In this document: positions 8,444 through 16,333 of the stretch, in pieces
How the letters are laid out: every line of letters starts with the position of its first letter
How positions within the stretch are numbered: position 1 is the first letter of the stretch
The notes under the pieces: generated by a model
Told to the model about the DNA's origin: nothing
The model's input: only the letters and a program-made list of their open reading frames with translations
The model's database searches: none
From: JBCFBK01 sp038562555
GTDB lineage: Bacteria > Bacteroidota > Bacteroidia > Bacteroidales > Prolixibacteraceae
NCBI GenBank assembly: GCA_038562555.1
Contig: JBCFBK010000057.1
Span: 1 to 32,899 of the forward strand
Direction: 5' to 3'
DNA length: 32,899 nt
Made by a program: the position numbers and the translations under genes

Positions 8444-8533
8444 TTTCATATCGGATAAGATGCTGATTTTGAATCCGGGGAGCAAAAAAAAGCATTTTTT
8501 CCTCTTTTATAATCTTTCTAATTTTAATAACAG

Positions 8534-9814
8534 ATGAAACCAAAAATCAAAATCCCGTCACTGGTATTTCTGTTTTTGGCAGTAGTGCTCCTTTCAAATT
8601 CATGCGCCAAAAACGAAATGCTACCCGTTCCTGATGGATTAAAGGGTACCTTAAAGCTCCAGGTCGATCTGGCCGTTTTAGTCTACGACGATGCCCCGGC
8701 TACCCGGGCAGTTAATGCCGCAGACTTTAAAGTTGAGATTTTAAAAAAGAGTAATTCGGACCCTGTCGCGACTTTCGACCGGGCCGACGAGTTACCCGAT
8801 TCGATCGCACTTGCCGAAGGCGAGTATTATGTTGCGGCCTCCTATGGTGACAACACAGCATCGGCCTTTGAAAATCCCTGTTATTACGGAAAGTCAGAAC
8901 CTTTTACTATTGTCAGCGGACAAACCTCGACGGTCAGTGTCGTCTGTAAGCTCAGCAATGTCAGGCTTACCGTTGTATACTCCGAAGGCGTAATCAGCAA
9001 GTTCACCGACTATCGCACGCTTGTGTGCACGAAAACGGATACCCTCATTTTTACTAAAAATGAGACCCGGGCCGGATTTTTTAAAGCCGGAGGCCTCCAT
9101 CTGGAGTCGGAGCTGACCTCACTGGCCGGCGGTGTACCGGTCACCAAGAAGATCGCGGGCGATATCAGCAACGCTGCGGCCGGGAAGCACTACGAAATCC
9201 ACATTGATACCTCGCCCGACGGCTACGACGCTATTACGGTCTCCGTTGATGAATCTTTTTCGACAATTCTGGTGAACCTGACCGATGACGGTGCGGTTAT
9301 CCCCGAAGTGCCTGCGGGCCCGGGCAACGGGAACCTGCTGATCACCGAGATCATGTGCGATCCGGATGAACTACCGGATACGGAAGGGGAATGGATAGAA
9401 ATCTACAACAACACGGCCGAAACCGTCAATTTGAAAGGGATGGCGCTTCGTCGGAGTAATATTCAGAGTCCGCACGTCATTGAATCGGACGTGATCGTGG
9501 CTGCCGACGGTTATACCGTGATTGGAAAAACAGCCGCTGCAACCGCCAACGTTGCTTATGTTTGCAGTTGGTTGAATCTGACTAATACCGGACTCGAACT
9601 CAGTATCGAAACCGCTGACGGAACAGTCTTATGCTGTATCGATTTCAGGATTGACGGCTTCTCCACACCGATTGCCGGTAAATCGCTGCAGCTTTCGCCT
9701 TTAATCACCGACATCACCGGTGCCCGGCTGGGTTCAAACTGGTGTGACGCCACCCAATTGTATTCCACGGGTGATTACGGAACGCCTGGCTTACAAAATT
9801 CCGCTTGTCCATGA
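8534..9814 (+). CDS. Lipoprotein with DUF4493-like and lamin-tail domains
   Basis: A 426-residue surface-type lipoprotein with lipobox LSNSC (Cys24). Residues about 35-250 resemble DUF4493, a domain of repeated beta-sandwich type found in Bacteroidota lipoproteins: GTLKLQVDLAVLV, YYVAASYGDN, EPFTIVSGQTSTVSVVCKL, VRLTVVYSE. After a short Pro/Gly linker (VPAGPGNGN), a lamin-tail domain (LTD, about 267-400) begins with LLITEIMCDPDE and continues EWIEIYNNTAETVNLKGMAL. LTDs are beta-sandwich modules usually found on secreted or surface proteins, often near nucleases or adhesins. No catalytic motif is visible. It stands alone between a regulatory region and a strong terminator. Function unknown; adhesion or scaffolding is an inference from the domain types. 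Confidence 0.85.
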   Translation: MKPKIKIPSLVFLFLAVVLLSNSCAKNEMLPVPDGLKGTLKLQVDLAVLVYDDAPATRAVNAADFKVEILKKSNSDPVATFDRADELPDSIALAEGEYYVAASYGDNTASAFENPCYYGKSEPFTIVSGQTSTVSVVCKLSNVRLTVVYSEGVISKFTDYRTLVCTKTDTLIFTKNETRAGFFKAGGLHLESELTSLAGGVPVTKKIAGDISNAAAGKHYEIHIDTSPDGYDAITVSVDESFSTILVNLTDDGAVIPEVPAGPGNGNLLITEIMCDPDELPDTEGEWIEIYNNTAETVNLKGMALRRSNIQSPHVIESDVIVAADGYTVIGKTAAATANVAYVCSWLNLTNTGLELSIETADGTVLCCIDFRIDGFSTPIAGKSLQLSPLITDITGARLGSNWCDATQLYSTGDYGTPGLQNSACP

Positions 9815-9824
9815 TTAATAACCG

Positions 9825-9866
9825 GAAACACTGAAGCCCAAAAACCTTCAGTGTTTCTTTTATTTG
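9825..9866. terminator. Strong bidirectional intrinsic terminator
   Basis: A perfect 12-base stem, GAAACACTGAAG (9825-9836) and CTTCAGTGTTTC (9846-9857) with a 9-base loop, is followed on the plus strand by TTTTATTT. It ends the lipoprotein gene. It also lies at the 3' end of the convergent inositol operon, whose last stop codon (9860-9862) overlaps the T-tract. Confidence 0.85.
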
Positions 9867-11221
9867 ACCACAACTGTCTTAATATTGACAAACTCGCGGA
9901 TGCCGAAAACTGCCAGTTCACGGCCGTAACCGCTGTCCTTAACACCTCCGAACGGCAGCCGGGGATCCGATCTCACAAAATCGTTTACAAAAACACAACC
10001 GGCGTCAAGCCCCTTTTCCGCCAGTTCTTTGCCTTTGCTGATATCCGAGGTAAAGATGGCTGCTCCCAGGCCAAAGACTGTGTCGTTGGCAATCCGGATG
10101 GCATCTTCCTCCGTTCCGGCCTTGATTAAGGCTGCCACGGGACCAAACAGCTCCTCTTCCCAGGCGGGCATGCCCGGTTTCACATTTTCCAGGATTGTTG
10201 GCGGGTAAAAAGCCGCCTCATGTTCCGGAATAAATCCGCCACACAGGATCTTGGCCCCCTTTTCTTCCGAGCTTTTTACCTGTTTGTGCAGATCATCCCG
10301 CAGGTCGTGCCTGGCAAGCGGCCCAATGCCGGTTTCCCCGTCGGTGGGATCACCATATTTAACTTCCAGCATCGATCGCAGGAAGGCGTCACGGAACTGC
10401 TCGTAAACCGGTTCAAGCACAATGAAACGTTTGGCGCTGATACAGCTTTGTCCGGCATTGAGCAACCGGCTGGTGACGCACAATTTTGCCGCTTCGTCAA
10501 TCGCTGCATCCGCCAGGATCAGATAGGGGTCGCTTCCCCCCAATTCCAGTACTGTTTTCTTCAACAGGACTCCGGCAGCCGCGGCCACTGACTTGCCGGC
10601 CGGTGTGCTCCCGGTAAGTGTCACCGCTTTGATATGCGGATGTTGAATGACCTGTTCCACCTCTTTCCCTCCGATGAGCAGGCTCCTGAAAACATTTTCC
10701 GGCAAGCCTGCTTTCCTGACCGTTTCTTCGATAGCCAGCGAGCAGCCGGTTACATTGCTGGCGTGCTTGAGAACGGCTGTATTGCCGGCCATGAGCGCCG
10801 GTGCAAGGAAGCGAAACACCTGCCAGAACGGGAAATTCCAGGGCATTACGGCCAAAATCGTTCCCAATGGCTGAAAGCTGACGTACGACTCGGAAGCCTC
10901 GGTTTTGACCGGATCATTACGCAGGAAGCCGGCTCCGTTTTCAGCATAGTAGCGGCATACGCGGGCGCATTTTTCAATCTCGGCCAAAGCTTCCCGGTTA
11001 ATCTTTCCCATTTCGGCGACCATGACGGCAGCAAGTTTATGCTGGTCCGCCAGCAACTGACTTTCAAGCCGGAGCAGATAATCAGCCCGTTCCTTGAAAG
11101 AAGTCCTCCGCCATAACTGCCAGGCCCGGGCAACATCGTCAATGATCTGTCTTACTTCGGGTTCTGTATGGTCTTGCCAGGTGCGGTCAGTTTGATTGGT
11201 AAACGGATTGATTGAACGCAT
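9860..11221 (-). CDS. NAD(P)-dependent succinate-semialdehyde-type aldehyde dehydrogenase
   Basis: A 453-residue aldehyde dehydrogenase with catalytic Cys260 (NAGQSCISAKRF) and general-base Glu226 (LELGGSDP), plus the cofactor-site motifs MPWNFPFWQ and FTGSTPAGK-like TLTGSTPAGK. The pattern fits the succinate-semialdehyde dehydrogenase branch (GabD/Sad type), so it oxidizes a short semialdehyde to the acid. Because Glu226 is present it is not CoA-acylating, unlike the IolA-type enzyme in the same cluster. It is the last gene after iolG, separated by 111 bases that contain a good -7 box, so it may be transcribed alone as well. A role in clearing malonic semialdehyde or another aldehyde from inositol breakdown is possible but not shown by the sequence. 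Confidence 0.87.
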   Translation of the reverse strand: MRSINPFTNQTDRTWQDHTEPEVRQIIDDVARAWQLWRRTSFKERADYLLRLESQLLADQHKLAAVMVAEMGKINREALAEIEKCARVCRYYAENGAGFLRNDPVKTEASESYVSFQPLGTILAVMPWNFPFWQVFRFLAPALMAGNTAVLKHASNVTGCSLAIEETVRKAGLPENVFRSLLIGGKEVEQVIQHPHIKAVTLTGSTPAGKSVAAAAGVLLKKTVLELGGSDPYLILADAAIDEAAKLCVTSRLLNAGQSCISAKRFIVLEPVYEQFRDAFLRSMLEVKYGDPTDGETGIGPLARHDLRDDLHKQVKSSEEKGAKILCGGFIPEHEAAFYPPTILENVKPGMPAWEEELFGPVAALIKAGTEEDAIRIANDTVFGLGAAIFTSDISKGKELAEKGLDAGCVFVNDFVRSDPRLPFGGVKDSGYGRELAVFGIREFVNIKTVVVK

Positions 11222-11261
11222 AGTCTGTGTTTTAGAATGAATACTCAGGCAATCACTTTAA

Positions 11262-11269
11262 CAAAGTTA
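11262..11269 (-). promoter_or_regulatory. Candidate -7 box for the semialdehyde dehydrogenase gene
   Basis: The minus strand reads TAACTTTG here, an exact TAnnTTTG match, about 40 bases before the start codon at 11221. It lies in the only long gap (111 bases) of the inositol cluster. No matching -33 box was found, so the dehydrogenase may still be transcribed mainly by read-through from iolG. Confidence 0.4.
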
Positions 11270-11332
11270 CAACTTATAAATTTCATGCCATTTTTTTCCC
11301 CGGCATTCATCATAATCCGGCTGATATCCGCT

Positions 11333-12334
11333 CTATTCCACTTTAACCGGCTTGTTTTCGGCCAATGATTTTTGAGCCGCCAAAGCGATCAGTACCGATT
11401 TTAGTCCGTCGGACCCGTTCACCGGCATTTCAGTCCCCGTGGCTAACGCTTTCACAAATTCACCCATCTCGAGCTTGTACGATGCATCGTAGCGTTCGAG
11501 AAAGAAAAACAAGGGCAGGTCGCCCGATACGCCTTCCCTGGTATAAAGCTTATGATTATTGGGAAAGTTATTGTCGGCCTGAACCATTCCTTTGCTCCCG
11601 AAGACTTCCAGACGCTGATCATAGCCGTAAACCGCCCGGCGGCTGTTATCAATAACAGCCATGCTGCCATCTTCAAAGGTCAGCGTGATGACGGCGGTGT
11701 CCACATCGCCGGCATGGCCGATTTCAGGGTCCACTTTCACAGCCGCTTTCGCGTATACTTCAGCAACTTCCTTGCCGGAAATATAGCGGGCCATATCAAA
11801 ATCATGGATGGTCATATCCAGGAACATGCCTCCCGATACCCGGATGTAACTGATTGGCGGCGGCCCCGGATCGCGGCTGGTTATCTTTATGATCTGCGAA
11901 TCGCCAACAGCTCCGGCCAAAACAAGCTCGCGGATCCTCAGGAATTCAGGGTCGAACCGGCGGTTAAAGCCCAGCATTAATTTGACACCCGCTTCGCTCA
12001 CAACCTGTAAAACTTCTTTAATCCGGCTGACTGAAAGGTCGAGCGGTTTCTCACAAAACACAGATTTCCCGGCTTTGGCGGCCCGGATGGAATAGTCGGC
12101 GTGCGTATCGGTCGGAGAACAAATTACAACAGCATTCAGTCCGCCGAGGGTCAACAGATCATCGAAATTTTTGGTAAAAACCGGCACGTTGAACGAATCA
12201 GCAATCGCTTTCGATTCATCTGCAACATCCATCACACCGATCACTTCCAGTTCAGGAAAGTTGCGGCAGAGATTCTTCAGATGTATTTTACCGATCCGGC
12301 CCAAACCGGCAACAGCTACTTTTATTTTTTCCAT
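11333..12334 (-). CDS. iolG: myo-Inositol 2-dehydrogenase
   Basis: IolG oxidizes myo-inositol to 2-keto-myo-inositol (scyllo-inosose) with NAD, the first step of the pathway. The 333-residue protein is a Gfo/Idh/MocA oxidoreductase with an N-terminal Rossmann motif (VAGLGRIGKIH, residues 8-18), the conserved catalytic Lys96 (CEKPL) and the active-site motif DMTIHDFDMARY (173-184) with His177. The sequence NRRFDPEF and the VDTAVITLTFEDGSMAVIDNSR stretch are typical of inositol dehydrogenases. It is encoded 14 bases after iolE. Some relatives act on scyllo- or chiro-inositol; the complete pathway around it favours myo-inositol as main substrate. Confidence 0.93.
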   Translation of the reverse strand: MEKIKVAVAGLGRIGKIHLKNLCRNFPELEVIGVMDVADESKAIADSFNVPVFTKNFDDLLTLGGLNAVVICSPTDTHADYSIRAAKAGKSVFCEKPLDLSVSRIKEVLQVVSEAGVKLMLGFNRRFDPEFLRIRELVLAGAVGDSQIIKITSRDPGPPPISYIRVSGGMFLDMTIHDFDMARYISGKEVAEVYAKAAVKVDPEIGHAGDVDTAVITLTFEDGSMAVIDNSRRAVYGYDQRLEVFGSKGMVQADNNFPNNHKLYTREGVSGDLPLFFFLERYDASYKLEMGEFVKALATGTEMPVNGSDGLKSVLIALAAQKSLAENKPVKVE

Positions 12335-12348
12335 TTATTTTAAATTAG

Positions 12349-13248
12349 TTATAGTCCTAGCGTTCTAAGAAATTCCCTGTTATTGGCTGCACATTTTTTA
12401 GGTTCCCCCATTCCCGGCAATACGTCCTGTTCTACCACAATGCATCCGTCATATCCCTTTTCTTTCAGGATACGGGTAATTGTTTCAAAGTCGACATTTC
12501 CCTTACCCAACTCACAAAAGACGCCTTTTCCGACCGACTTAAAATAATCGTATGCTTTTGCCGACGCCTCCTCTCCTACTGTTTGCGAAAAATCTTTGAA
12601 ATGAATGTGCGGGATCCGCTCGTAGTAGAGCTCCAGCGCTTTCACGGGGTCCCCTCCGCCGAAGGCATAATGTCCCATATCCAGGCATAAACCCAGTAAA
12701 GCAGGATCGGTAAGTTCCATTAATCTGGCCACTTCACCCGGTGTTTCCACATAACCGGCGCAATGGTGGTGAAAAACGGTGCGCATGCCGTATTTTTCCT
12801 TTACCGCACGGGCGACCTTCTCCGCTCCGCGGGCAAAGATCCTCCATTGCTTGTCGGACAGTCCCATTTCTTCGGTAACACGTCCGGCATTTTCCGTACG
12901 CTCCCTGACCGATCCGTTTTCGTCGGCCAGCACGATGAACGCTTCCTTGTATCCGGCGTCAAACATCAGTCCGGCAGTCTTCAGTGCATTTTCAACGCCG
13001 GCCTCATGGGTCTCCTCACGGGCCAGGGCAACCGGCACAAACGCCCCAACTAAATCAAGATCTTTGGCGATCAATGCCTGCCGGAGCTTATCCGGTTCGG
13101 TGGGCATAAATCCCCAGTCGCCGAGTTCAGTTCCGGCATAACCGGTTTCGGCCATTTCCGAAAGGACCTGCATATAAGCAGGCGACTTCCCTTCCAGTCC
13201 GAATTCGAGGGCCCCCCATGAACAGGGGGCGTTGGCTACTTTTATCAT
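12349..13248 (-). CDS. iolE: 2-Keto-myo-inositol dehydratase (inosose dehydratase)
   Basis: A 299-residue xylose-isomerase-like TIM-barrel protein. IolE dehydrates 2-keto-myo-inositol to 3D-(3,5/4)-trihydroxycyclohexane-1,2-dione. Visible features are the start NAPCSWGALEF, the metal-site stretches HHHCAGYVETPGEV, LGLCLDMGHYAFGGGDP and IPHIHFKDF, and the C-terminal strand GYDGCIVVEQD. The related family members IolI and IolH (isomerases) share the fold. I assign IolE because every other step of the pathway is encoded here except this one. It sits between iolA (11 bases) and iolG (14 bases), indicating tight co-transcription. Confidence 0.86.
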   Translation of the reverse strand: MIKVANAPCSWGALEFGLEGKSPAYMQVLSEMAETGYAGTELGDWGFMPTEPDKLRQALIAKDLDLVGAFVPVALAREETHEAGVENALKTAGLMFDAGYKEAFIVLADENGSVRERTENAGRVTEEMGLSDKQWRIFARGAEKVARAVKEKYGMRTVFHHHCAGYVETPGEVARLMELTDPALLGLCLDMGHYAFGGGDPVKALELYYERIPHIHFKDFSQTVGEEASAKAYDYFKSVGKGVFCELGKGNVDFETITRILKEKGYDGCIVVEQDVLPGMGEPKKCAANNREFLRTLGL

Positions 13249-13259
13249 ATTCGCTTATG

Positions 13260-14735
13260 TTAAAATTTACGGGCCCATTCCTGTGGCCACCGTTCAATAA
13301 CCACTTTGGTTTGTGTGAAAAATTCGATGGCATGGCGCCCCTGCCCGTGCAGGTCGCCAAAGAAGCTGTCATTCCAGCCGCTAAAGGGGAACTGGGCCAT
13401 CGGGGCAGCTACGCCGATGTTAATACCGATGTTTCCGGCATTGGCCTGATTCCTGAAGGTCCGGGCGTTTAGTCCGCTGGAGGTAAACAGGCAGGCCATG
13501 TTCCCGAAGTTGTTTTTATTCACAAAGGAAATCGCCTCCGCGATCGAATCCATAGCGATCAGGCTCATCACCGGACCAAAAATCTCGGTTCTAGCCAGCT
13601 CGCCGTCGGGCGCCACATTTTCGAGGATCGTGGGCCTGATAAAATTACCCGATTCATAGCCGCTGATCCGGGTATTCCGGCCATCGAGCAACAGCTTTGC
13701 CCCTTCGGCCACTCCTTTGGCGATCAGGCTTTCGATGCGGTTCTTACTTTCGGCTGTAATCACAGGCCCCATCTCCACGCCTTCATCGAGCCCGAACCCC
13801 GTGGTTTTTGCTTTAGCCGCCTCAAACAAGGCATCCCTGATCACGCCTTCCTTGTCGCCTACCGTAATGATGTTTGAAGCAGCCAGACATCTTTGTCCGG
13901 CGCAGCCGTACACGCTGTCGGCTATAATCCGGGCGGTCATGGGTACATCGGCATCAGTCATCACAATAACCGGATTCTTTGCCCCTCCCTGGGCCTGAAC
14001 CCGTTTTCCGTTAGCAGTGCCCTGCTGATAAACGTAGCGGGCAACAGGCGTAGAGCCTACAAAACTGATTGCCTTCACCTGCGGGTGTTCAAGCAAGGCC
14101 TGAACAGTCTCTTTTCCTCCTTGTACCAGATTCAAAAGGCCGGGCGGCAAATCAAGCTGATCAATCAGCTCGAACACCCGGGTCATAGTGAGCGGCACCT
14201 TTTCCGAGGGTTTCAGGATGAAGCTGTTTCCGCAGGCGATCGCGTAAGGCAAAAACCAGAAGGGAATCATTCCGGGAAAATTGAAGGGAGATATACAGGC
14301 ACAGATCCCCACCGGCTGGCGAATCATAAACTCATCGATGCCACTGACAATGTTCTCTGAAAACTCACTTTGCATTAAAACCGGAGTGGCACAGGCCGTT
14401 TCCACATTTTCAATCCCCCGTTGCATCTCAGCTTTCGATTCAGCAAAACTTTTTCCGCATTCCAGCGTAATGAGACGGGCAATTTCATCGGCATGCTCCT
14501 CCAGCAACTGTTTCAGCCTGTATAACGGCTGAACCCGTTTCATGACCGGAACATTCCGCCACTCCAGCAGTGCTTTCTTCGCGGCAGCAACGGCTTTGTC
14601 CACATCATCTGCCGTTCCGGCCCCGCAGGGAACCCGGGCCAGAATTTCCTGGCTTGCCGGATTTAAAACCGGGATCGTTGACTTTTCACTACTTTCGATC
14701 CAGCTACCATTAATATAATTCCTTAATATTTCCAT
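13260..14735 (-). CDS. iolA: CoA-acylating (methyl)malonate-semialdehyde dehydrogenase
   Basis: A 491-residue aldehyde dehydrogenase of the MMSDH type that converts malonic semialdehyde (or methylmalonic semialdehyde) with CoA and NAD to acetyl-CoA (or propionyl-CoA) and CO2. The catalytic Cys283 lies in GCAGQRCLA. The usual general-base glutamate is absent: the aligned segment is QAQGGAKN (247-254), which is diagnostic of the CoA-dependent subfamily. Other hallmarks are SPFNFPGMIPFWFLPYAIACGN and FVGSTPVARYVY. It ends the inositol route. The gene starts 14 bases after the transporter gene. The same family is called mmsA when used in valine breakdown; context favours iolA. Confidence 0.93.
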   Translation of the reverse strand: MEILRNYINGSWIESSEKSTIPVLNPASQEILARVPCGAGTADDVDKAVAAAKKALLEWRNVPVMKRVQPLYRLKQLLEEHADEIARLITLECGKSFAESKAEMQRGIENVETACATPVLMQSEFSENIVSGIDEFMIRQPVGICACISPFNFPGMIPFWFLPYAIACGNSFILKPSEKVPLTMTRVFELIDQLDLPPGLLNLVQGGKETVQALLEHPQVKAISFVGSTPVARYVYQQGTANGKRVQAQGGAKNPVIVMTDADVPMTARIIADSVYGCAGQRCLAASNIITVGDKEGVIRDALFEAAKAKTTGFGLDEGVEMGPVITAESKNRIESLIAKGVAEGAKLLLDGRNTRISGYESGNFIRPTILENVAPDGELARTEIFGPVMSLIAMDSIAEAISFVNKNNFGNMACLFTSSGLNARTFRNQANAGNIGINIGVAAPMAQFPFSGWNDSFFGDLHGQGRHAIEFFTQTKVVIERWPQEWARKF

Positions 14736-14749
14736 CCGCTTATATTTTC

Positions 14750-16327
14750 TTAAGTGTTTCCCAGTAAGATATAAATCATAACGGTCATGAAGACCAGAAA
14801 TACGGATAAGTGCGGTGTATATTTCCAGGCCTGCATATCCATCAGCACGACCCGGTTATCGTCGGTAACGGCTTTTCTCGGGTAGAAATATGATACCACA
14901 AACATGAGAATCATGTTCAGTACGAATTCAATTCCCCATAAATGAATGAAGTGGAGCTCAACGTTCAGCATAAAGCCCGTAATGATGTAAAAAGCCAGTC
15001 CAAAGAACAACGCGGCCTTCGCAGCCACGGCCGAGATCTTTTTGAGGAAAAAGCCGGCCAGCATAATGGAGGCGACCGGAATAAAGAAGATCCCGTTCAG
15101 TTGCTGAAGCAACTGGTAAAGGCCTTCGGGCGCATCGGCAACAAGCGGAGCCGACAGAATGGCAAACACGGCCAGAACAACCGAAGTGATCCGGCCCGTG
15201 CGGACCTGTTTGTGCTCATCAGCCCCCTTATTGATCAGCCGTTTGTACACGTCGATACTGAAAATTGTCGCCGCGCTGTTCAGGACACTGTTAAAGGTGC
15301 TCAATACAGCCCCCATGACCACGGCAACAAAAAAGCCGGTCATCCACACGGGAAGCACTTTCTTGACCAGGGCAGGATAAATATGATCCTGGTTTTCATA
15401 CATGGAGTCGCCAAAATAATAGAAGCTGATGAGTCCGGGAAGAACGATGATGAGCGGTACCAGAATTTTAAGCACCCCGGTATACAGAAGTCCTTTCTGG
15501 GCTTCCTTCAGGTTTTTTGCACCCAGGGCGCGCTGCACGATCGTCTGGTTCATACCCCAGAAATAAAGCTGGTTGATAATCAGGCCCGTAAACAGTACAC
15601 TAAAAGGCATCACCGAGTCTTCTGCGCCGATAATGTTGAATTTTGCCGGGGCATAGTCATACACCTTGACAAGCCCGGTCAGGATGTTCCCGTCCCCAAT
15701 GCTCCACAGGGCCAGAAAAGGGATCAGCAACCCACCGATCAGGAGGCCATAGCCGTTTATGGTGTCGGAAACCGCCACAGCTTTCAGTCCGCCGAAAATG
15801 GCATAGACCGAGCCGATCACCCCGATCATGACAACGGTAATCCACAGTCCCTGCGATTTACTGACGCCCAGGGCTCCTGAAATATCGAAGATATTTTCCA
15901 TATTGATGGCTCCGGTATACAAAACGATCGGCAGCAGGGTCACCACAAACGAAACAACCAGAAAAAAGGCAACCAGGCTGCGCGTTGTCCGGTCGAACCG
16001 TTTCTCCAGAAATTCGGGGATCGTAGTCAGTCCCATCCGGAGGTACCGGGGAATAAAATAAATGGCTGCAATCACCAGCGCAAGCGCAGAGGTCACCTCC
16101 CACGCGATAATGATGATCCCGTTCTTGTAGGCCGATCCGTTCATCCCGATCAGGTGTTCGGTGGAGATGTTGGTGAGGAGCATGGATCCTGCTATGATCA
16201 CGCCGGTCAGGCTGTGTCCGCCCAGAAAATACCCCTCCGACGAGCCAAGATGCTCATTCCGGAGTTTATACCAGGTATAGATTACAACAAAAGCTGTAAA
16301 TCCGATAAAGGTAGCCAGTGTCAGCAT
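14750..16327 (-). CDS. Sodium/solute symporter, probable inositol transporter
   Basis: A 525-residue membrane protein of the solute:sodium symporter (SSS, SLC5) family with about 13-14 predicted helices. Typical SSS sequences are the start YFLGGHSLTGVIIAGSMLLTNISTEHLIG, RYLRMGLTTIPEFLEKRF, VYAIFGGLKAVAVSDTINGYGLLIGG and FFVAVVMGAVLSTFNSVLNSAATIFSIDVYK. The last contains the conserved Na-binding Ser/Thr region of the family. Substrate cannot be read from the sequence, but its place between iolD (6 bases) and iolA (14 bases) makes myo-inositol with sodium the likely cargo. Other bacteria use a major-facilitator IolT or an ABC system instead. Confidence 0.9.
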   Translation of the reverse strand: MLTLATFIGFTAFVVIYTWYKLRNEHLGSSEGYFLGGHSLTGVIIAGSMLLTNISTEHLIGMNGSAYKNGIIIIAWEVTSALALVIAAIYFIPRYLRMGLTTIPEFLEKRFDRTTRSLVAFFLVVSFVVTLLPIVLYTGAINMENIFDISGALGVSKSQGLWITVVMIGVIGSVYAIFGGLKAVAVSDTINGYGLLIGGLLIPFLALWSIGDGNILTGLVKVYDYAPAKFNIIGAEDSVMPFSVLFTGLIINQLYFWGMNQTIVQRALGAKNLKEAQKGLLYTGVLKILVPLIIVLPGLISFYYFGDSMYENQDHIYPALVKKVLPVWMTGFFVAVVMGAVLSTFNSVLNSAATIFSIDVYKRLINKGADEHKQVRTGRITSVVLAVFAILSAPLVADAPEGLYQLLQQLNGIFFIPVASIMLAGFFLKKISAVAAKAALFFGLAFYIITGFMLNVELHFIHLWGIEFVLNMILMFVVSYFYPRKAVTDDNRVVLMDMQAWKYTPHLSVFLVFMTVMIYILLGNT

Positions 16328-16333
16328 AAGCGG

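Noticed and set aside
8292..8543. Minus-strand open frame of 83 codons in the divergent region
   Set aside because: It covers the promoter region and palindrome, has no homology-like pattern or ribosome-binding site, and overlaps the start of the lipoprotein gene.
14942..15880. Long open frame on the plus strand (312 codons)
   Set aside because: It is antisense to the sodium/solute symporter gene. Its translation is rich in His, Gln and Lys without any domain pattern, as expected for the reverse complement of a membrane-protein gene.
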